NCBI GenBank assembly: GCA_947453195.1
Contig: CANGFO010000021.1
Location: 1 to 33,578 of the forward strand
Reading direction: 5' to 3'
DNA: 33,578 bases
Origin: Flavobacteriaceae bacterium
GTDB lineage: Bacteria > Bacteroidota > Bacteroidia > Flavobacteriales > Flavobacteriaceae
Position numbers and translations under genes: made by a program
In this document: in pieces, positions 25,309 through 33,578 of the stretch
Layout of the letters: each line of letters starts with the position of its first letter
How positions within the stretch are numbered: position 1 is the stretch's first letter
The notes under the pieces: model-generated
What the model saw: the letters and a program-made list of their open reading frames with translations, nothing else
Databases searched by the model: none
What the model was told of the DNA's origin: nothing

Positions 25309-25749
25309 TTATTGGTTTTCTGCGATTTCTTTAATTATTGATAAGCCTTTTGGGAACGATTCAGAATAGAAACTAGCATATTCTTCCAAACAATCAATAG
25401 AAACAAGTATTTGTGTAGTTATATCATCTGAAATTAAGGTGTAATTCTCTGTTGCACCCGACCATGATTTTGAATTTTCATCAACAGGTAATTCTTCAAA
25501 ATTCTCTAAATTTCCGATGTGCGTGAAAAACATCTTCTCGTTTGGTTCTAATACAGTAATTTGACTGTACATTCCGTTTCCAATAGGATCTAAAAAATGA
25601 ATTCGATCTCCCTGTTTCCAGGTTGATTTTACATAAGAACCTTCACAAAATGCACTTGTCCATTTTTTAAAATTTTCTTCATTCCACATCGCTTCCCAAA
25701 CCCGACTTGCAGAGGCGTTAATGAATATTTCAAAGTCTAATTTTTTCAT
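25309..25749 (-). CDS. SRPBCC (AHSA1-like) domain protein
   Basis: A 146-residue START/Bet v1-fold protein. It opens LDFEIFINASASRVWEAMWN, continues with FKKWTSAFCEGSYVKSTWKQGDRIHFLDP and ends with a C-terminal helix (GLSIIKEIAENQ). Such proteins bind hydrophobic ligands or assist Hsp90-type chaperones, and this one is downstream of htpG on the same strand. A functional link with HtpG is tempting because some relatives are AHA1-like co-chaperones, but the sequence alone does not show it. Confidence 0.82.
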   Translation of the reverse strand: MKKLDFEIFINASASRVWEAMWNEENFKKWTSAFCEGSYVKSTWKQGDRIHFLDPIGNGMYSQITVLEPNEKMFFTHIGNLENFEELPVDENSKSWSGATENYTLISDDITTQILVSIDCLEEYASFYSESFPKGLSIIKEIAENQ

Positions 25750-25762
25750 AGTAATTAAAATT

Positions 25763-25803
25763 CAAATTTATAAAAAAAAACCTGCAAGTTTCCACTCACA
25801 GGT
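25763..25803 (-). terminator. htpG terminator with embedded promoter of the SRPBCC gene
   Basis: On the minus strand, ACCTG and CAGGT enclose the loop and a nine-T run follows, terminating htpG. The same T-run and its edge contain TAAATTTG (complement of 25763-25770), a -7 box for the SRPBCC gene, with a TTG 14 nt upstream. Terminator and promoter overlap. Confidence 0.6.
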
Positions 25804-25830
25804 CTTTTCTCTTCATTCTTTTTTTTAATC

Positions 25831-27717
25831 TTATTTAATCAATTCAAAACTACGCTTCACAAAAGCAGTAAGTTCTTCACCTTTTAATAATCCTTGTGAA
25901 ATTTTAGCCAAATCTAAGGCTTGTTTGATTAAACTTTCTTGAGCCGATTTATCTGATGTTTTCAAAATGGTTGTTGCTAACTCTGAATTGGAATTTACGA
26001 CCAAATTGTACATTTCTGGGAAATTCCCCATGCCAAACATTCCACCGCCACCTGTTTGACTCATCTCTTTCATACGACGCATAAACTCAGGCTGCGTAAT
26101 AATGAATGATGCCGCAGTACTATCCATAGGTTCTAATTGAACGGTGTAATTTGCTTTTGGTACAAACTCTTCCACAACAGTTTTCAAATTTCCTTGTTCT
26201 TCTTCCGATAATTTAGAGATTTGATTATCCTCTTTAGCAATTAATTTATCAATGTGATCCGAATCTACACGAACAAAAGTTAGGTTTTCGTTATCGCCTT
26301 CTAATTTTTGAATTAAATGCGAAACAATAGGAGAGTCTAGTAACAAAACTTGGTATCCTTTTTCTTTAGCAATTTCAATGTAACCATGTTGTGCCTCTTT
26401 ATTAGAAGCATAAAGAACAACTAATTTTCCGTTTTTATCCGTTTGATTAGCAGTGATGGTTTCTTTTAATTCAGCTAAAGTGTAGTATTTATCTTCTACA
26501 GTTGGATACAAAACAAAATCACCCGCTTTTTCATAGAATTTAGGTTCAGAAAGCATTCCGTATTCTAAAACGATTTTGATATCGTTCCATTTTTTCTCAA
26601 AATCTTCGCGGTTTTCATTGAATAACGCTTTCATTTTGTCGGCTACTTTTCTAGTAATGTAATTCGAAATTTTCTTCACATTACTATCTGCTTGCAATCC
26701 TGAACGCGAAACATTTAATGGAATATCTGGAGAATCAATCACCCCTTTTAACATTCCTAAAAATTCCGGCACAATTCCTTCTACATTATCGGTAACATAC
26801 ACCTGATTTTGATACAATTGAATTTTGTCTTTTTGCAATTGCAAATCAGAAGACATTTTTGGGAAATATAAAATTCCAGTTAAGTTAAACGGATAATCTA
26901 CATTTAAATGAATGTTAAAAAGTGGCTCCTCAAATTGCATTGGGTACAATTCGTGGTAAAATTGTTTGTAATCTTCCTCTTTCAAATCGGCAGGCAATTT
27001 TGTCCAAGCCGGATTTGGATTATTGATAATATTATCTACCTCAATAGTTTCTGCTTTGTAATCTTCAGGAGCCTCTTCTGGCTTTGGAAGGGTTTCTGTT
27101 TTGGTTCCAAATTTAATTGGCACCGGCATGAATTTATTGTATTTGGTAAGTAATTCTCTAATTTTATATTCTTCTAAAAACTCTAATGAATCTTCGGCTA
27201 TGTGAAGAATAATTTCCGATCCACGTGTAGTTTTGTCGGCAGCTTCAAGAGTAAACTCCGGACTTCCATCGCAAGTCCAATGAGCTGCTGGCTCGTCTTT
27301 ATAAGATTTAGTAATAATTTCTACTTTCTCGGCAACCATAAAAGCAGAATAAAATCCAAGTCCAAAGTGGCCAATAATTCCAGCATCTTTAGCAGAATCT
27401 TTGTATTTTTCTAAAAACTCTTCAGCACCAGAAAATGCTACTTGGTTGATGTATTTCTCTACCTCGTCTGCAGACATTCCAAGACCTTGATCAATGATGT
27501 GTAGTTTTTTTCCTTCTTTATCAATTTTAACCTCAATAATTGGGTTGCCATATTCTACTTTGGCTTCTCCAATACTGGTTAAATGTTTTAGTTTTAATGT
27601 GGCGTCTGTCGCATTAGAAACCAATTCGCGTAGGAAAATTTCGTGATCGTTGTAAAGAAATTTCTTAATTAATGGGAAAATGTTTTCTACTGAAACATTA
27701 ATTTTTCCTGTACTCAT
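25831..27717 (-). CDS. htpG: Molecular chaperone HtpG (Hsp90)
   Basis: A 628-residue bacterial Hsp90. The N-terminal ATPase has the GHKL motifs: FLRELVSNATDA (catalytic Glu and Mg-binding Asn), DQGLGMSADEV and GHFGLGFYSAFMV, and TRGSEIILH. The middle domain carries the GILYFPKM and NVSRSGLQ pieces, with the Arg that contacts ATP phosphate. The C-terminal dimerisation domain ends KRSFELIK. I chose ATG 27717 (MSTGKINVSVENIF), not an upstream in-frame start. An inverted repeat GACAA-A-TTGTC lies 67 bp before it. Confidence 0.96.
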   Translation of the reverse strand: MSTGKINVSVENIFPLIKKFLYNDHEIFLRELVSNATDATLKLKHLTSIGEAKVEYGNPIIEVKIDKEGKKLHIIDQGLGMSADEVEKYINQVAFSGAEEFLEKYKDSAKDAGIIGHFGLGFYSAFMVAEKVEIITKSYKDEPAAHWTCDGSPEFTLEAADKTTRGSEIILHIAEDSLEFLEEYKIRELLTKYNKFMPVPIKFGTKTETLPKPEEAPEDYKAETIEVDNIINNPNPAWTKLPADLKEEDYKQFYHELYPMQFEEPLFNIHLNVDYPFNLTGILYFPKMSSDLQLQKDKIQLYQNQVYVTDNVEGIVPEFLGMLKGVIDSPDIPLNVSRSGLQADSNVKKISNYITRKVADKMKALFNENREDFEKKWNDIKIVLEYGMLSEPKFYEKAGDFVLYPTVEDKYYTLAELKETITANQTDKNGKLVVLYASNKEAQHGYIEIAKEKGYQVLLLDSPIVSHLIQKLEGDNENLTFVRVDSDHIDKLIAKEDNQISKLSEEEQGNLKTVVEEFVPKANYTVQLEPMDSTAASFIITQPEFMRRMKEMSQTGGGGMFGMGNFPEMYNLVVNSNSELATTILKTSDKSAQESLIKQALDLAKISQGLLKGEELTAFVKRSFELIK

Positions 27718-27783
27718 ATTTTGAATTTTAAGTGAAACAATAATTTTAACATAATTCAAATTCGGTACCAAATCCACAATTAT

Positions 27784-27794
27784 GACAAATTGTC
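27784..27794. promoter_or_regulatory. Inverted repeat upstream of htpG
   Basis: GACAA, A, TTGTC forms an 11-bp interrupted palindrome in the 178-bp divergent region between htpG and the lipocalin-like gene. It could be an operator for either gene. Confidence 0.3.
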
Positions 27795-27895
27795 GTGAAT
27801 TATAATTTTTTTATGTGATTATTTAATGGTATATTTAATGGGATGCAATTGGTAAAAAGATTGCTAATTACTAATTAAATAAAAAATTTTAAACT

Positions 27896-28369
27896 ATGAG
27901 AAAAACTGCAATTTTATTGTTTTTAACATTGATTTTTTTGGGTTGTAAGCCAAAGCAAACAGTTGTCAATACTAAATTAGATACCAAAACAGAAGTCGCC
28001 ATTAAAGGAAATTGGAAAATTACTTCGGTAACCTATCCTGGTTCAGATTATATAAAGGTGAACTCCTTTGATCTTGCCGATTCAAAATGTTTTGTTGGTA
28101 GTACTTGGAAATTTATATCCAATAATAATAAAGGAGAAATGACTTTGAATGCTGCTTCTTGCACTTCGTTTACATCACCAATTACTTGGTACATTAACAA
28201 AGATGGAAATTTTGTAATGAAAATTATAAATAACTCAAAAGCTAAAAAGGTGTTAGAGGGTTATATTTTAAACATTGCTAATTCAACCGATAGTTCTTTT
28301 CAGCTAATTGATAAAGTAAATGTAGGAGGAGCGATGGTGAATGTGGTATATCAATTCAATAGAAATTAA
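27896..28369 (+). CDS. Lipocalin-like lipoprotein
   Basis: A 157-residue lipoprotein: signal MRKTAILLFLTLIFLGC with acylated Cys17. The mature part follows the lipocalin pattern, with KGNWKITSVTYPGSDY at the start (the GxW motif) and strands such as SSFQLIDKV and NVVYQF at the end. Ligand is unknown. It is 24 bp from the following OmpA gene and is likely to be cotranscribed with it. Confidence 0.75.
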   Translation: MRKTAILLFLTLIFLGCKPKQTVVNTKLDTKTEVAIKGNWKITSVTYPGSDYIKVNSFDLADSKCFVGSTWKFISNNNKGEMTLNAASCTSFTSPITWYINKDGNFVMKIINNSKAKKVLEGYILNIANSTDSSFQLIDKVNVGGAMVNVVYQFNRN

Positions 28370-28393
28370 TAAATTACTTAAATAATTACAACG

Positions 28394-29128
28394 ATGAAAC
28401 AAAGAGCAACAACAGGAACCATAAAAGGAATTTTTCAACAAATTACAGCAGTAGTGTTAATTACAGCGTTAAGTTTTGGATCTATTTTGACGAGTTGTGA
28501 AGCAGCTAAAAACACCAACAAGACGCAGCGAGGTGCTGCCATTGGTACTGTAGCCGGCGGATTATTAGGGGCGGTCCTTGGGAATAATTTAGGTAAAGGA
28601 GGTAATGGTGCTCTAGGAGCTGTACTTGGCGCAGTAATAGGAGGCGTTGCAGGTGGTGTAATTGGAAATAAAATGGACAAGCAAGCTAGAGAAATTCAAA
28701 CCGCTTTGCCCGGTGCAACGGTAGAGCGAGTTGGTGAGGGAATTAAATTGACATTAGGAGAGAATTCGGTGCGATTTGACACCAATAAATCGACGTTAAC
28801 AGCAACAGCCAAAGCAAATTTAGATCGATTAGTACCTGTTTTTCAAAGTTACGGAGAAACTAATATTGTCATTTATGGCTATACCGATAGCACAGGAACT
28901 CCTGAACATAATCTTACTTTGTCAGATCAAAGAGCGGCTTCAGTAAAAAGTTATTTAGCTGCAAAAGGATTGATTTCAACTCGATTTACCACAACAGGCA
29001 TGGGAATTGCAGATCCAATAGCAACTAACGATACTCCAGAAGGCAGAGCTCAAAATCGTAGAGTAGAATTTGCTATTACTGCAAATGATAAAATGGTAGA
29101 AGAAGCAAAGAAAGAAGCAGGCAATTAA
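28394..29128 (+). CDS. Glycine-zipper OmpA-family lipoprotein (YiaD-like)
   Basis: A 244-residue outer-membrane lipoprotein. After a long N-region the lipobox ILTSC gives Cys35. Residues 46-95 are a glycine-zipper (AAIGTVAGGLLGAVLG repeats), which can sit in or on the membrane. The C-terminal OmpA domain (about 124-235) has GYTDSTGTPEHN and SDQRAASVKSYL, with the peptidoglycan-binding Asp and Arg intact, and ends AQNRRVEFAI. Similar to E. coli YiaD. A strong terminator follows. Confidence 0.88.
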   Translation: MKQRATTGTIKGIFQQITAVVLITALSFGSILTSCEAAKNTNKTQRGAAIGTVAGGLLGAVLGNNLGKGGNGALGAVLGAVIGGVAGGVIGNKMDKQAREIQTALPGATVERVGEGIKLTLGENSVRFDTNKSTLTATAKANLDRLVPVFQSYGETNIVIYGYTDSTGTPEHNLTLSDQRAASVKSYLAAKGLISTRFTTTGMGIADPIATNDTPEGRAQNRRVEFAITANDKMVEEAKKEAGN

Positions 29129-29149
29129 TTTTTTAAATCAATTAATATC

Positions 29150-29182
29150 AGGTCGGTATAAATAGTTATGCCGACCTTTTTT
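29150..29182 (+). terminator. Terminator of the OmpA lipoprotein
   Basis: Stem AGGTCGGTATAA / TTATGCCGACCT (one G-U) followed by a run of T residues. Confidence 0.85.
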
Positions 29183-29266
29183 GTTTTTTAATTTAAGTAT
29201 TTTCCAATTTGCATCATTAAAATCTAAAACAAATCTTAAATTTTATGTGGTTTACATAATTTTAAA

Positions 29267-29274
29267 TACTTTTG
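29267..29274 (+). promoter_or_regulatory. Candidate -7 box for the TlpA-like gene
   Basis: TACTTTTG matches TAnnTTTG and lies 22 bp before the ATG. No clear -33 TTG. Confidence 0.5.
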
Positions 29275-29296
29275 CCAAAATTTAATAGTAAATAAA

Positions 29297-30459
29297 ATGA
29301 AAAAAATAGCGTTTTTATTGGTTCTTTCTTTGGCCATTTTTAGTTGTAGTAAAGTTCGTAAAGGTGAATTTCTTATTTCTGGTAAAGCTAAAGGAATTGC
29401 AGATGGGAAAATGGTAGTTCTTAAAAAACAAAATGAATTTGGTCTTGTTGTAAATGTAGATTCTGCAAAAGTAAAAGATGGAAAATTCGAAATTAAAGGA
29501 AAAGTTAAAGAACCTAGTATGCTTGCTGTTTTTGTAAGTGGGTTGCAACAACCAATTCCGTTTATATTAGAAACTGGAGAAATTGAAATTACAGTAGACA
29601 AAGATAGCATCTGGAAGTCGGAAATTGGTGGAACTGATAACAATGAATATTTTCAAAAATTCAATGTTAAGTTGAATACATTCCAGAAAAAGTTAATGGA
29701 ATATCAAAACAAGAACATTCAAAAATTAATGGATGCTCAAAAGAAAAATGATATTGCTGCTGTTGAAAAATTGAAAAAAGGATATACTGAAATTCAAAAA
29801 GGAATGGACGAATTTATGTCAGCTTATCCAGATGAAAATAAAGATTCTTTCATTTCATTATTGCTGCTTCAAAACATGTTTAACTCACCTAAATTTGATT
29901 TAGCTAAGGTTACAAAGACTTTTTCTAATTTTGATTCTGAATTGAAAGAAACTAAAATAGGAAAAGACATTGCTTTGAAATTGAAAACGATTCAGAATAC
30001 ACAGGACGCACAAAAAAAAAAGTAACAGCCCAAGTTGAGGTTGGTGCTTTAGCTCCCGATTTTTCAGCAAAAACTCCAGAAGGTAAGGTTGTATCATTAA
30101 AAGAATCTTTAGGAAAGGTAACTATTATTGATTTTTGGGCTTCTTGGTGTGGACCTTGTAGAAAGGAAAATCCAAATGTAGTTGCCATTTATAATGAGTT
30201 GCATAGTAAAGGTTTGAATATTATTGGAATTTCATTAGATAGTGAAATGTCAAAATGGAAAGCTGCCATCGCAAAGGATCACATTACTTGGACTCAAATT
30301 TCGAATTTGAAAGAGTGGCAAGAACCTATTGCAAAACAATACAACATCGAACAAATTCCATCAACATTTATTTTAGATGGATCCGGTAAAATTGTTGCAA
30401 AAGATTTAAGAGGGGAAGAATTAAAAAGTAAAGTAATCGAATTACTAAATAAAAAGTAA
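29297..30459 (+). pseudogene. TlpA-like lipoprotein, thioredoxin fold, split by a frameshift
   Basis: Two parts of one gene lie in different frames. Frame 1 (29297-30025) encodes 242 residues: lipoprotein signal (Cys17), a DUF4369-type beta domain (about 25-105), a helical linker, then stop. Frame 2 (30022-30459) encodes a thioredoxin-like domain: VGALAPDFSAKTPEGK, FWASWCGPCRKENP with the CxxC redox pair, and IPSTFILDGSGKIV. Frame 1 stops right after a run of ten A residues (30012-30021). One extra A would fuse the two into about 387 residues, the normal layout of DUF4369-TlpA proteins. The shift may be an indel, a sequencing error or a slippage site. Confidence 0.85.
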
Positions 30460-30482
30460 GAATTTTCTAATTGAATTAAGCT

Positions 30483-30521
30483 TAAATAAAAAAAATCTCC
30501 ATGTGAGATTTTTTTTATTTA
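30483..30521 (+). terminator. Terminator of the TlpA-like gene
   Basis: A perfect 17-bp A+T-rich stem (TAAATAAAAAAAATCTC / complement), loop CATGT, with eight T residues in the descending arm. Confidence 0.8.
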
Positions 30522-30572
30522 ATTCAAAATCATAAGGTTAAAATTATATAAAAAATTATGCTGTAAATAAGT

Positions 30573-30602
30573 TTGGAAACATCAAAAGTGTTTTTATATT
30601 TG
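30573..30602 (+). promoter_or_regulatory. Promoter of tRNA-Tyr
   Basis: TTG (30573-30575), 19-nt spacer and TATATTTG (30595-30602) match the Bacteroidetes consensus exactly; the tRNA starts 16 nt later. Confidence 0.75.
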
Positions 30603-30617
30603 CAGCCAATAATAGGA

Positions 30618-30699
<82 letters not shown>

Positions 30700-30706
30700 C
30701 AAAAAA

Positions 30707-30735
30707 AACTCCAACAGAAATGTTGGAGTTTTTTT
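30707..30735 (+). terminator. Terminator of tRNA-Tyr
   Basis: A perfect 10-bp stem (AACTCCAACA / TGTTGGAGTT) with a GAAA tetraloop and seven T residues. Confidence 0.9.
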
Positions 30736-30818
30736 ATGCATTAATTTAATATTTAATTAATTAAACTATTAATTAATTCATCTATTTTTGTCTTATCATA
30801 GATTTCAATTATAACTTA

Positions 30819-33578
30819 ATGCGCAATCCTAAACTTTTTTACTTTCTTTTCTTTTTTCTTTTGTTTTTTTCTTCAAAAACACACGCGCAATGCTTTTCTA
30901 TTGAGAGTATTTTGGTAGATGCATGTTCGCCAAATTTACCTGTAAACGAAGAAGGATATAATGAAATGGTTCGTTTTAAAGTGGGTAGTACAGCAATAAA
31001 TATGACTACTTCCCCTTTAAATGTGAATTGGCCTAATGTGGCTAATTCTTGGTTGGGATTAATTCAAAATGCTACAACTGCAGCTAAAGTTGCAGCTTTA
31101 AATGCATCTATTACTGCTTCTGGAAGTTGTGGAGTTATTTTAGAACCCTCGGGAGGGATATTGCCTGCAAATGCGGAAGTGATTTTGGTTACGAGTCAGA
31201 ATATTAACACGTCATTTAATTCCTTTGCCTCACTTACAGGAACTATTTATATGATTTTTCAAAATAATCCTTCAACAACAGGAGGAAATTTTGCTAATTG
31301 GAATGTGGTTTCTGGAATTCGAACCCTTACCATGTCTTTTGGGGCTTGTACTCAATCAGTATCTTATGATCGAAGTTTATTAATAAATATTTTTGGTTTA
31401 TATGGTGGATTACCAACTGATAATGATGGAGCAACTGTAAATTATACTCCTACTGGTGTTGCTAGTTATATTAACAATGGATGTATAGCGCCAATACCAC
31501 CTTTTTTGGTTAATGCTGGCGCATCACAAACTGCCTGTAAGGGAAGTACAATTAGTTTGTCTGGAACTGCCCAAGGTCAGCAAACCGTTTTATGGTCGGC
31601 ACCAGGTGGTACATTTTCATCTCCAACTAGTTTGAATACGAATTATACAATTGATCCTAGTACTGTTGGTAATTCGATCACGCTAACTTTATCCATAACC
31701 AATAGTTGTAATATTGTAAAATCTTCAACAGTAGTTATTAATTTAACTTCTGTAAATACCCCAACTGTAGTTACGCCTGTTAGTTATTGTCAAAATGTTA
31801 CTGCATTGCCTTTATCTGCAACTGCCGCTACTGGAGGTGTTTTGAATTGGTATGGAACAAATGCTACTGGAGGAACTGCATCTGCAACTGTGCCAACCCC
31901 ATCAACCTCTTCATTGGGTAATACAATTTATTATGTTAGTCAAACAATTGGAGGTTGCGAAAGTGTTAGAGTTCCAATTCTAGTACTTATTGCTAATACA
32001 GGTCCTGCATTGAATTTACAATGTGATGCAGCTAATTCTACTCAAACTAGTTTATACTTTCAATTTGATAATGTTGGCCAAACCGATTATTCCTATTCGT
32101 ATTCAATTAATGGAGGTCCTGCAATTTCTGGTACTTGGGTTGCCCCAAACCATTTTATTGTTACTGGATTAACCCTTGGTCAGTCAGTTACATTTAATTT
32201 ATCTGCGAATGGAGTTGCTTGTACTGGTTCTGAAAGTGCTACTTGTAATACGGGATGTACTTCAGTTACGGCTCCAAATTTTGCCGCAATTACTCCGATT
32301 TGTTATAATGGAACAGTACCAGTATTAGCAACTACTTCTCCAAATGGAATTACTGGTACTTGGTCTCCAACACTAATTAGTAGTACTTCAACAGGCACAA
32401 TCCCCTATTTGTTTACTCCTGATCCTATAACTTTTCCATGTGCAAGTCAGCAAACACTTAATGTTACTATTAATTCTAATCCTTCTGTATCTGTAAATAG
32501 TCCTTCTGTTTGTCAAGGTGCAACAGCAACAGTTACAGCAACGCCAACAAACACCGGAACGTATTCTTATTCTTGGACTGTTCCAATAGGTGAGATAAAT
32601 CCTGGCGATGTTCCTTCATTTACAACCACTACAGCAGGTGTATATAATGTTGTTATTTCGGATACTGTAACCGGATGTTCAAGTGCCAGTGCCTCGGGCA
32701 CGGTTAGTGTTAATTCAATTCCCACAGTAACTGTAAATAGTTCTTCTGTTTGCCAGGGAACACCTGCCACAGTTACGGCAACTCCTACAAGTACAGGTAC
32801 TTTTTCTTATGCATGGACTGTTCCAGTTGGTGTGGCCAATCCCGGGAATGCACCTTCTTTTTCTACTATAACGGCAGGATTATATAGTGTAATTAGTATC
32901 GATACAACTACTGGTTGTGCAAGTGCAAGTACTTCGGGTACAGTAAGTGTTAATGCAAATCCCACCTTATCTGTAAATAGCCCTTCTGTTTGCCAAGGAA
33001 ATCCAGCTACAGTTACTGCAACCCCATCAAATGTTAGTAATTATTCTTATGTTTGGACAGTTCCAGCAGGTGCTACAGATCCAGGGAATGTTCCTTCATT
33101 TACAACTACAACCACGGGTACCTATAGTGTTATTATTAAAGATAGTTTCTCTGGATGTATGAGTGCAAGTGCTACTAGTACTGTATCTTCTAATCCACTC
33201 CCACAAATCACTGTAAACAGTCCAACAGTATGTCAGGGCAATCCAGCTACTATGGCAGCTACAGCAGCAACAGCAGCAAATTACACTTATGTATGGACGG
33301 TTCCGGCAGGAGCTACAAACCCTGGAAGTGTACCTTCATTTACCACCACTACTCCTGGAGTATATAGTGTGGTTGCTACCAATACCTTAACAGGTTGTGT
33401 AGGAGCAAGCGCTTCGGGCACAGCCACCTTTATTACCGCACCTTCCTACAGTGTACCTACAGTGTATGAAGTATGTGATGACAACAACGATGGAGTCTCT
33501 TGTGCTTTTGTATTGAATACAAAAGACACCGAGATATCTACCCAAGCAGGAGTGGTGATAAGTTACCACTTGACTCCA
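30819..33578 (+). CDS. Large secreted repeat adhesin, 3' end beyond window
   Basis: A frame of 920 codons is open to the window edge, so the gene is partial. It begins with a signal peptide (MRNPKLFYFLFFLLLFFSSK...THAQ). An N-terminal domain (about 25-215) follows, with CFSIESILVDACSPN and EMVRFKVGS, typical of flavobacterial surface proteins with a type IX sorting signal. Next come Ig/PKD-like segments (about 220-550) and four 80-residue repeats. Near the edge is a domain with VPTVYEVCDDNNDGVSCAFV, known from the same protein class. The C-terminal sorting domain must lie outside. The type IX export and adhesin role are inferred from architecture. A TATTTTTG box at 30783-30790 may be the promoter. 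Confidence 0.85.
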   Translation, partial: MRNPKLFYFLFFFLLFFSSKTHAQCFSIESILVDACSPNLPVNEEGYNEMVRFKVGSTAINMTTSPLNVNWPNVANSWLGLIQNATTAAKVAALNASITASGSCGVILEPSGGILPANAEVILVTSQNINTSFNSFASLTGTIYMIFQNNPSTTGGNFANWNVVSGIRTLTMSFGACTQSVSYDRSLLINIFGLYGGLPTDNDGATVNYTPTGVASYINNGCIAPIPPFLVNAGASQTACKGSTISLSGTAQGQQTVLWSAPGGTFSSPTSLNTNYTIDPSTVGNSITLTLSITNSCNIVKSSTVVINLTSVNTPTVVTPVSYCQNVTALPLSATAATGGVLNWYGTNATGGTASATVPTPSTSSLGNTIYYVSQTIGGCESVRVPILVLIANTGPALNLQCDAANSTQTSLYFQFDNVGQTDYSYSYSINGGPAISGTWVAPNHFIVTGLTLGQSVTFNLSANGVACTGSESATCNTGCTSVTAPNFAAITPICYNGTVPVLATTSPNGITGTWSPTLISSTSTGTIPYLFTPDPITFPCASQQTLNVTINSNPSVSVNSPSVCQGATATVTATPTNTGTYSYSWTVPIGEINPGDVPSFTTTTAGVYNVVISDTVTGCSSASASGTVSVNSIPTVTVNSSSVCQGTPATVTATPTSTGTFSYAWTVPVGVANPGNAPSFSTITAGLYSVISIDTTTGCASASTSGTVSVNANPTLSVNSPSVCQGNPATVTATPSNVSNYSYVWTVPAGATDPGNVPSFTTTTTGTYSVIIKDSFSGCMSASATSTVSSNPLPQITVNSPTVCQGNPATMAATAATAANYTYVWTVPAGATNPGSVPSFTTTTPGVYSVVATNTLTGCVGASASGTATFITAPSYSVPTVYEVCDDNNDGVSCAFVLNTKDTEISTQAGVVISYHLTP
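32478..33437 (+). repeat. Four in-frame 240-nt (80-residue) tandem repeats
   Basis: Units start at 32478, 32718, 32958 and 33198; the landmark CTGTAAATAG or CTGTAAACAG recurs at 32491, 32731, 32971 and 33211, exactly 240 nt apart. Each unit has the pattern VCQG-xATVTATP, Y-S-Y-x-W-T-V-P, P-S-F-T-T-T and TGC-x-SAS, with two Cys per unit that could form one disulfide. It is an Ig/PKD-like fold. The units diverge by point changes, with no length change. Confidence 0.9.

Noticed and set aside
30199..30459. A separate small gene starting at TTG 30199
   Set aside because: The frame is open from 30022 and includes the CxxC motif upstream of that TTG, so this is only the tail of the thioredoxin domain.
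32478..33437. Possible CRISPR array because of regular spacing
   Set aside because: The repeat unit is 240 nt, in frame and coding throughout, with no short repeat and unique spacer pattern. No cas genes are present.

Overview
The window looks like chromosomal DNA from a Flavobacterium-like member of the Bacteroidetes (Flavobacteriaceae). The evidence is the strong A+T bias, many promoters with a TAnnTTTG -7 box (two with a TTG at exactly 19 nt), a type III glutamine synthetase, lipoproteins with short lipoboxes, flavobacterial families (DUF3810, DUF4197, DUF6265, PepSY-like, DUF1543), and a secreted repeat adhesin of the kind exported by the type IX secretion system. Most of the window is ordinary core genome. 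The less ordinary parts are an integron-cassette-like module at about 6.25-7.01 kb, a homopolymer frameshift in a thioredoxin-family gene at 30.0 kb, and a repeat adhesin that runs off the right end.

Layout. 1-378: the 3' end of a 5S rRNA, two near-identical terminators and repeat-like spacer. 379-2334: DUF4268 gene (-), CoA-pyrophosphatase-type Nudix hydrolase (+) and a phospholipid acyltransferase (+). 2335-4573 (-): an ECF sigma factor with a four-helix membrane partner, and a DUF3810 membrane metalloprotease-like protein. 4670-6133 (+): PepD dipeptidase. 6134-7128: terminator, attC-like element, STM3941-like gene (-) and a second core-like motif. 7129-8184 (-): DUF6265 lipoprotein and PepSY-type membrane protein. 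8286-11864 (+): prfA, pyrF, alpha/beta hydrolase, methyltransferase. 12031-12786 (-): DUF4197 protein. 12933-16848 (+): fused isobutyryl-CoA mutase (IcmF type) and a GyrI-like protein. 16845-17921 (-): DUF1543, a 48-residue basic protein and YchJ. 18007-19520: lipoprotein (+) and TerC (-) converging on a shared terminator. 19719-24903 (+): glutamine synthetase III, two tandem double-OmpA-domain proteins, purM. 24908-27717 (-): DUF2721, SRPBCC protein and HtpG. 27896-30459 (+): lipocalin-like lipoprotein, glycine-zipper OmpA lipoprotein, frameshifted TlpA-like gene. 30618-30699: tRNA-Tyr(GTA). 30819 to the end: start of a large secreted adhesin.

Functional themes: translation (5S, prfA, tRNA-Tyr), nucleotide synthesis (pyrF, purM), nitrogen assimilation (GSIII), branched-chain acyl-CoA metabolism (IcmF), envelope and peptidoglycan contact (several OmpA-domain proteins and lipoproteins), and stress or redox functions (HtpG, TlpA-like, TerC). 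The best candidate for something under-described is the cassette-like module between pepD and the PepSY gene. It pairs an accessory gene with a 132-nt foldable element whose outer and inner arms resemble an integron attC site, but no integrase is visible here.
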